In this document: positions 21,469 to 25,200 of the stretch, piece by piece | How the letters are laid out: every line of letters begins with the position of its first letter | How positions within the stretch are numbered: the first letter of the stretch is position 1 | Virus record (IMG/VR): IMGVR_UViG_3300007631_000007 | Span: 1 to 25,200 of that record | Source of the DNA: a virus | Strand: one strand, 5' to 3' | Length of the DNA: 25,200 nt | Made by a program: the position numbers and the translations under genes | The notes under the pieces: model-generated | What the model was told of the DNA's origin: nothing | The model's database searches: none | The model's input: only the letters and a program-made list of their open reading frames with translations

Positions 21469-22329
21469 TTAGCCTGTAATGGCGACTGCGGCATCCTCGA
21501 AGATGGCCTTCCACGAACGCCGTGTGTAGACCTGAACGTTGTCCGACATACGCTCGTCGTCTTCGTACTCCCGCGAGTCCATACCCGTCCGGGTAAGCTC
21601 GTAGCCGAAGTATTCTGTGTCCACAATGAACGCACCGGGACCTGATTCGTCACCGAACTCGCTACCGATAGCGTGAGCGTTGTCAACGACAACGTTGAGG
21701 CCAGCAATCTGACCAATCTCACCGGACGCAACAACGTCGTCACCAGACTCCGTGGCTCGGTTGAAGTTGTCGTCAGTGAGTAGGTCGCCGTATGCCTCAA
21801 GGTCGAGGACAAGCATATCCGGCGAGTATTCTCCACGACGGACCTCAATCATCCCGTCACGGATGTCACCGAACGTCATCGTCCCGTCGTCGTCACCAGC
21901 GTAGCCGGTGTCTCCGTTCGGGTTGTTAGTTGCGTCAGGCTTGACGTTATCTCGAAGCGTCTTGAACGCCTCGAAGTTAAGCCGCTCGTCCATCGCGCGA
22001 GCAAGCTGGTCAACCTCTCGGGCCTTCATATCAAGAAGACCGTCCTGCTGTGCCTCCATCGAAATGGAAATCTCGCCAGCGTACTTGTCGAACGTGACGA
22101 GAACCTCCTTCACTGTGGTCTGGTGTCGTGGAACCTCTGCACCCTCGGGGACAACCTGCACACGTCCCATATCGTCTTGGGCGATGTTGAATTGGTACGC
22201 ATTGCTACCAATCGAGGAAGCGTCAATCTGCGCGAAGGCATCTCGGTAAACGAGGTCCTCCTCGACGTACTCCTCAACTGTGTCACGAACGAAATCCTCA
22301 GTGATTACGTCTTGAACTTTTAGTGTCAT
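21469..22329 (-). CDS. Major capsid protein (HK97 fold)
   Basis: A 286-residue protein. It has a helical/acidic N-terminal arm (DFVRDTVEEYVEEDLVYRDA), a strand PEGAEVPRHQTTVKEVLVTF, the spine helix DMKAREVDQLARAMDERLNF, then DGMIEVRRGEYSPDMLVLDL, the loop EIGQIAGLNVVVDNAHAIGS, and a C-terminal FIVDTEYFGYELTR...DNVQVYTRRSWKAIFEDAAV. These are standard landmarks of HK97-type shells, in particular 'G-I-A-G-L-x-V-V-V-D' and a terminal 'R-x-x-W'. It is preceded by the decoration and scaffold genes, as usual. The strong Shine-Dalgarno GAGGTGAA fits high expression. Confidence 0.93.
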   Translation of the reverse strand: MTLKVQDVITEDFVRDTVEEYVEEDLVYRDAFAQIDASSIGSNAYQFNIAQDDMGRVQVVPEGAEVPRHQTTVKEVLVTFDKYAGEISISMEAQQDGLLDMKAREVDQLARAMDERLNFEAFKTLRDNVKPDATNNPNGDTGYAGDDDGTMTFGDIRDGMIEVRRGEYSPDMLVLDLEAYGDLLTDDNFNRATESGDDVVASGEIGQIAGLNVVVDNAHAIGSEFGDESGPGAFIVDTEYFGYELTRTGMDSREYEDDERMSDNVQVYTRRSWKAIFEDAAVAITG

Positions 22330-22342
22330 AATTATTCACCTC

Positions 22343-22723
22343 TTAAGGTCGCTGTGCGACCAGTCCGTACTTTTGTCCATCCTCGGTGCGAGTTTTGAGT
22401 ACGACGTACTCGTCACCTTCGTCTCCAAGCTCTCCTGCACTTGCACCACTACCGTCGTGACTGCCGACTGAAGAGCCAACACCAGCGTCGTCACCGAGAG
22501 CAGCTACAACAGGGCCGTTAGTCTTGATAGTAAGCCGCTCACCAGCAGCAACGTCGATGTATGCTACTCCAGCAACATCGTCGCCAGAAGCGGCGAGTGA
22601 AGCTTCACCATCTCCATTAACGGCAACAGCTTGGCCTGACTCAACTGCTTCAGCAGCAGTCAAGTAGATGTAGTGTCCGTACCGATTTGCTTCGTCTCCG
22701 GGGTCAAGGTCTTCAAATTGCAT
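22343..22723 (-). CDS. Capsid decoration protein
   Basis: A 126-residue protein between the scaffold and the major capsid protein, the usual site for a decoration protein. The sequence is a chain of short strands with Gly/Asp turns (ESGQAVAVNGDGEASLAASG, DVAGVAYIDVAAGERLTIKT, NGPVVAALGDDAGVGSSVG), as in the DUF2190-like small beta-barrel decoration proteins. The Shine-Dalgarno GAGGTGAC precedes the ATG. It probably binds shell three-folds or hexamer centres and stabilises the capsid; that role is inferred from family pattern and position. Confidence 0.78.
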   Translation of the reverse strand: MQFEDLDPGDEANRYGHYIYLTAAEAVESGQAVAVNGDGEASLAASGDDVAGVAYIDVAAGERLTIKTNGPVVAALGDDAGVGSSVGSHDGSGASAGELGDEGDEYVVLKTRTEDGQKYGLVAQRP

Positions 22724-22737
22724 ATCTTGTCACCTCT

Positions 22738-23286
22738 TTAGTTACCCATAACTCGCTGACGGATTTCTTGCTGCTTGGCCTGAACATCTTCGGAAAGCTC
22801 CTCGGCAGAGCCACCGAAGTCGCCCTCAGCGTTCTCCTCAGCGGTTTCCTCATCGGGGTCAGCACTCTGCGGGTCAGGAGTGATTTCACCCTCAAGCTCG
22901 GCGTCGTCGCCAAGCTCGTCTTCGAGGTCCTCTCGCATCTCTTCGAGAGTCCACTTGTCTTCGATTCGCTCTTGTGGCACACCAGTGTGTGCGGAGAGTT
23001 GCTCTGCGTATGCGGAGCGAACGGTCTCTACTTCCTCTTCAAGCTCTTCGAAGTCGTCTCGCTCCATAATGTGAGGCTCGTCAGTCTCCTGAAGTGCCTC
23101 TACGTCAGAACGATTAACTTCATCCAGAAGGGCAGTCCGCTCCTTAAGCTCCTCAAGGTCGGACTGGAACTCCTCTCGAAGCTCCTCAACAGCACTCTCG
23201 GTGCCGTCGTTGCCCTCAAGCTCGTCATAGGCGCTTGCCTTCTGACGAAGCTCCGAAAGCTCTTCCTCTGTAATTTCATCTGTCAT
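22738..23286 (-). CDS. Scaffold protein, nested in frame in the morphogenesis gene
   Basis: A 182-residue acidic, coiled-coil product made from an internal start of the larger gene: MTDEITEEELSELRQKASAY... with heptad-rich helices (EELREEFQSDLEELKERTAL, DDFEELEEEVETVRSAYAEQ, WTLEEMREDLEDEL), an acidic linker and the terminal helix QAKQQEIRQRVMGN. A Shine-Dalgarno GGTGAT (23293-23298) stands 6 bases ahead of the internal ATG, the same spacing and next bases as at the sheath gene. Nested protease/scaffold pairs are well known (lambda C/Nu3). The C-terminal basic helix could bind the capsid protein. It lies immediately ahead of the decoration and capsid genes. Confidence 0.8.
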   Translation of the reverse strand: MTDEITEEELSELRQKASAYDELEGNDGTESAVEELREEFQSDLEELKERTALLDEVNRSDVEALQETDEPHIMERDDFEELEEEVETVRSAYAEQLSAHTGVPQERIEDKWTLEEMREDLEDELGDDAELEGEITPDPQSADPDEETAEENAEGDFGGSAEELSEDVQAKQQEIRQRVMGN

Positions 23287-25200
23287 AGTTGAATCACCAT
23301 TGTTGATGGTAACAGATTCCGAAGGCTCGTTACCAGTGCCATCAGCCGATACGACCGAAACCGAGCGGTCAGCGGAAAGGACCTCTACCGTACCAGAATC
23401 CTTTCCTGCCTTGCCGCCCGCATCAGCCGATGAATCGGCATCATTTGCGGAGCCGCAACTAACACAGCCGCTCATTTCTTCCTCATCCTCTTTATCTCCG
23501 TGGTACGAATTGGATGAGACCATATCCATATACTCTTCGTGCGTCTCACACGGCATATACACCGTGTCTCCGTCCATCTCGTGTTCGTGAACAGTGTCGC
23601 AGCCGATTTCTTCGGCTCGTCCCATCGCTGCGCCACTATTCATATACACGTCGTCGTGGTCTTTCGTAATCTCTGCCATATTTTCTGAGTCACCCCAGTC
23701 TTTGTCAAATACCTTCTTGGCTGTCCCGTCAACCCATCCTCGGATTTTATCTTCCATCTCGTCGGAGAGTCCGTCAACAGCCGACACGCCACGCCCGCCC
23801 TTCACAGCACGCAATGCGCTCAGTGAAAGGCGTCCGTCTGGTTCGACAACAGGAAGCTTTAAGTCACTGTATGTCTCACCGGGGAAGCCACCTTGCGCCA
23901 CAAGGAAGTGGTTCGCAATTTGCTCCTTCTCTGATTCTGACAGGTCACTGAATGACCCGTCAAGGAAGCCATACTCAGACTCGAAATCCTCCAAGTCTGG
24001 CCGATTCCAGTCTGCTTCCGGTTCGTCGTCATCCCAGTTTGGCTTGTGCATCTCGTAGTCAGCAAGTTCTGCAATCCGAGATGCGACGGGAATCATCCGT
24101 CTATCGGAAGCTCGTTCTTCTTCGTACTCGTGCATACCTTCACGGTCGTCTTCAGGCGTGTCTTCGCCTTCGGGATACCGCTCGTGTTCCTCGTCGTACT
24201 TACTTGGATTTCCGTCAAATTCAGCACCTTCAGGAACATCGTAACTGTTAAGTTCAACGCCCTCAACAGCGTCCATATCCTCGGGAACATCAGGCATCGA
24301 GTCGAACGGATTGTATGCCCAGTTCAGCAAGCTAATGTCGCGCTTACTTGGACACCCGTTCGGCCCGCCATCCATATCAGCATCATCAGCACCACGCATC
24401 CGACTCACGAACGAGATAGTTCGCTTGGCATCCTCAACATCGTTCTCCGTCCACTCGTCTTTGTTCCGTTCGAGTAGACGTAGGTTGCGCTTGATTACCT
24501 TTGCCGGTTCAAGTGATGCTTCACGACTGCACGGATGCTCCGACCAGTCACGAAGCTCTGAAGCGGACATATTGACTGTATCGTTCCAGTCAGAGTACAC
24601 TTCGTCAAGCTCCTCCTGAAGCTCTGCCGCAGACATTTCTTCCATATCCTTTTCGGCGGAAGCGTCTGTGTTCATCGGCATCAAGTCACTGTATCCTGCG
24701 CTGACAGTAAATCCAGTTGACTCAAGCTGGCCGTTGTTCATCTCGTGAACCTCGACCATAACCTTATGCGTCTTTTCATCGACGTGAACAATCTGGCCGA
24801 AGAAGTCTGGCTTCGCCTGCCATCGAACAAGCTGTCCTTCTTCCCACTCAGGGGCCATATCAGACTCAGCTTGTTCAGTGACACTCCACTTCTGGAGAGC
24901 GGAGAATGGCTCTGCCATCAGTGTGTTAGTCGCTACCCAGTCACCGCTCTCGTAGTTGTAAATACGGAGCAGCGCAGCAGGGTTCATCTCAGTGCCACTA
25001 ACAGGCTGTGAGTTGCTGATTTTCTCAGGCTTGATGATACCGTCTGTGACAACCTCTTCAATACGGGCGTGTGTTGCGTTCTCCAAGTTATTTCTTGGAT
25101 TATCGTTCAATCCTGCAAGCACGTAGTCTCCTTCTTCGTACTCTTGTGCTTCAGCGATGAACTGTGCGTTCTCCTCTTCGTCTTCGTCTCCATCAGGAGC
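22738..25200 (-). CDS. Multidomain capsid-morphogenesis protein (protease/XkdF-like region plus scaffold), 5' end outside window
   Basis: The frame is open to the right edge; the GTG at 25122 is internal, since in-frame acidic codons continue to 25200. Visible parts in order: an SH3-like module (about 24673-24846: EEGQLVRWQAKPDFFGQIVH ... STGFTVSAGYSDL) resembling those of XkdF-type phage proteins; a conserved helical block (24310-24564: LRDWSEHPCSREAS, VIKRNLRLLERNKDEW, RTISFVSRMRG) seen next to phage head proteins; acidic linkers; a 'FSDLSESEKEQIANHFLVAQ / YSDLKLPVVEPDGRLSLSAL' block common in head-maturation proteins; a Cys/His patch (CDTVHEHEMDGDTVYMPCET); and the scaffold. No catalytic triad can be named from what is visible. 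It may be a protease, a portal extension or a fusion, cleaved during maturation. Confidence 0.7.
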   Translation of the reverse strand, partial: APDGDEDEEENAQFIAEAQEYEEGDYVLAGLNDNPRNNLENATHARIEEVVTDGIIKPEKISNSQPVSGTEMNPAALLRIYNYESGDWVATNTLMAEPFSALQKWSVTEQAESDMAPEWEEGQLVRWQAKPDFFGQIVHVDEKTHKVMVEVHEMNNGQLESTGFTVSAGYSDLMPMNTDASAEKDMEEMSAAELQEELDEVYSDWNDTVNMSASELRDWSEHPCSREASLEPAKVIKRNLRLLERNKDEWTENDVEDAKRTISFVSRMRGADDADMDGGPNGCPSKRDISLLNWAYNPFDSMPDVPEDMDAVEGVELNSYDVPEGAEFDGNPSKYDEEHERYPEGEDTPEDDREGMHEYEEERASDRRMIPVASRIAELADYEMHKPNWDDDEPEADWNRPDLEDFESEYGFLDGSFSDLSESEKEQIANHFLVAQGGFPGETYSDLKLPVVEPDGRLSLSALRAVKGGRGVSAVDGLSDEMEDKIRGWVDGTAKKVFDKDWGDSENMAEITKDHDDVYMNSGAAMGRAEEIGCDTVHEHEMDGDTVYMPCETHEEYMDMVSSNSYHGDKEDEEEMSGCVSCGSANDADSSADAGGKAGKDSGTVEVLSADRSVSVVSADGTGNEPSESVTINNGDSTMTDEITEEELSELRQKASAYDELEGNDGTESAVEELREEFQSDLEELKERTALLDEVNRSDVEALQETDEPHIMERDDFEELEEEVETVRSAYAEQLSAHTGVPQERIEDKWTLEEMREDLEDELGDDAELEGEITPDPQSADPDEETAEENAEGDFGGSAEELSEDVQAKQQEIRQRVMGN
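23293..23298 (-). promoter_or_regulatory. Internal ribosome binding site deciding the scaffold start
   Basis: GGTGAT on the minus strand, inside the coding frame of the large morphogenesis gene, 6 bases ahead of the in-frame ATG at 23286. The sheath gene has the same GGTGAT, the same spacing and a nearly identical spacer (TCAACT here, TAAACT there), which supports real use. Confidence 0.75.

Noticed and set aside
25120-25122. GTG as the start of the large morphogenesis gene
   Set aside because: The frame remains open upstream to the window edge with an acidic protein-like sequence (DEDEEENAQFIAEAQEYEEG), and no Shine-Dalgarno precedes the GTG.
1-25200. tRNA genes, CRISPR arrays, insertion sequences, attachment sites
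   Set aside because: Genes are packed almost end to end, the few gaps are under about 120 bases, and none shows a tRNA cloverleaf, regular spacers, transposase or terminal repeats.

Overview
The window looks like part of the genome of a tailed virus or provirus of a halophilic archaeon, with a contractile (myovirus-type) tail. All convincing genes lie on the minus strand. The predicted proteins are strongly acidic and poor in Cys. Shine-Dalgarno sequences have the form (A)GGTGA(T), and several candidate promoters look archaeal (a CCGAAA-type BRE followed by a T/A-rich TATA element). No integrase, replication gene, tRNA, CRISPR array or insertion sequence is visible. No gene-free stretch exceeds about 120 bases.

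Read right to left, in the direction of transcription, the layout is the classical late operon. (1) Head: a partial multidomain capsid-morphogenesis protein running off the right edge, with an in-frame nested scaffold gene; a decoration protein; the HK97-fold major capsid protein. (2) Neck and tail completion: a connector-like adaptor, an HK97 gp10-like protein and a tail terminator. (3) Tail shaft: sheath, tube, a tail-assembly chaperone with a probable -1 frameshift extension, and an 1800-residue tape measure protein. (4) Baseplate: gpU-like, gpD/gp27-like hub, gpV-like spike, gp25/W-like, J-like and I-like proteins. (5) Fibres and adhesins: an EIGLY-type tail protein, a 533-residue fibre with 22-residue repeats, a helical/zinc-finger-like protein with a fibre-like C-terminus, and a seven-bladed propeller-like tip. 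(6) At the left end, a run of small genes, mostly membrane proteins. One of these carries an in-frame stop.

The most unusual features are: a J-domain (HPD motif plus flanking helices) inside the tape measure protein, suggesting recruitment of host DnaK to the growing tail; apparent complete absence of GATC, CTAG and CATG in 25.2 kb; a candidate slippery site making a chaperone fusion with a Cys/His cluster; Trp-rich repeats in the I-like protein and beta modules shared across the J/I gene border; a GC-rich foldable RNA between the tube and chaperone genes; and recurring promoter-like motifs placed just after stop codons inside the operon.

All functional calls come from reading motifs and gene order. 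No database or computed alignment was used, and counts were made by eye.
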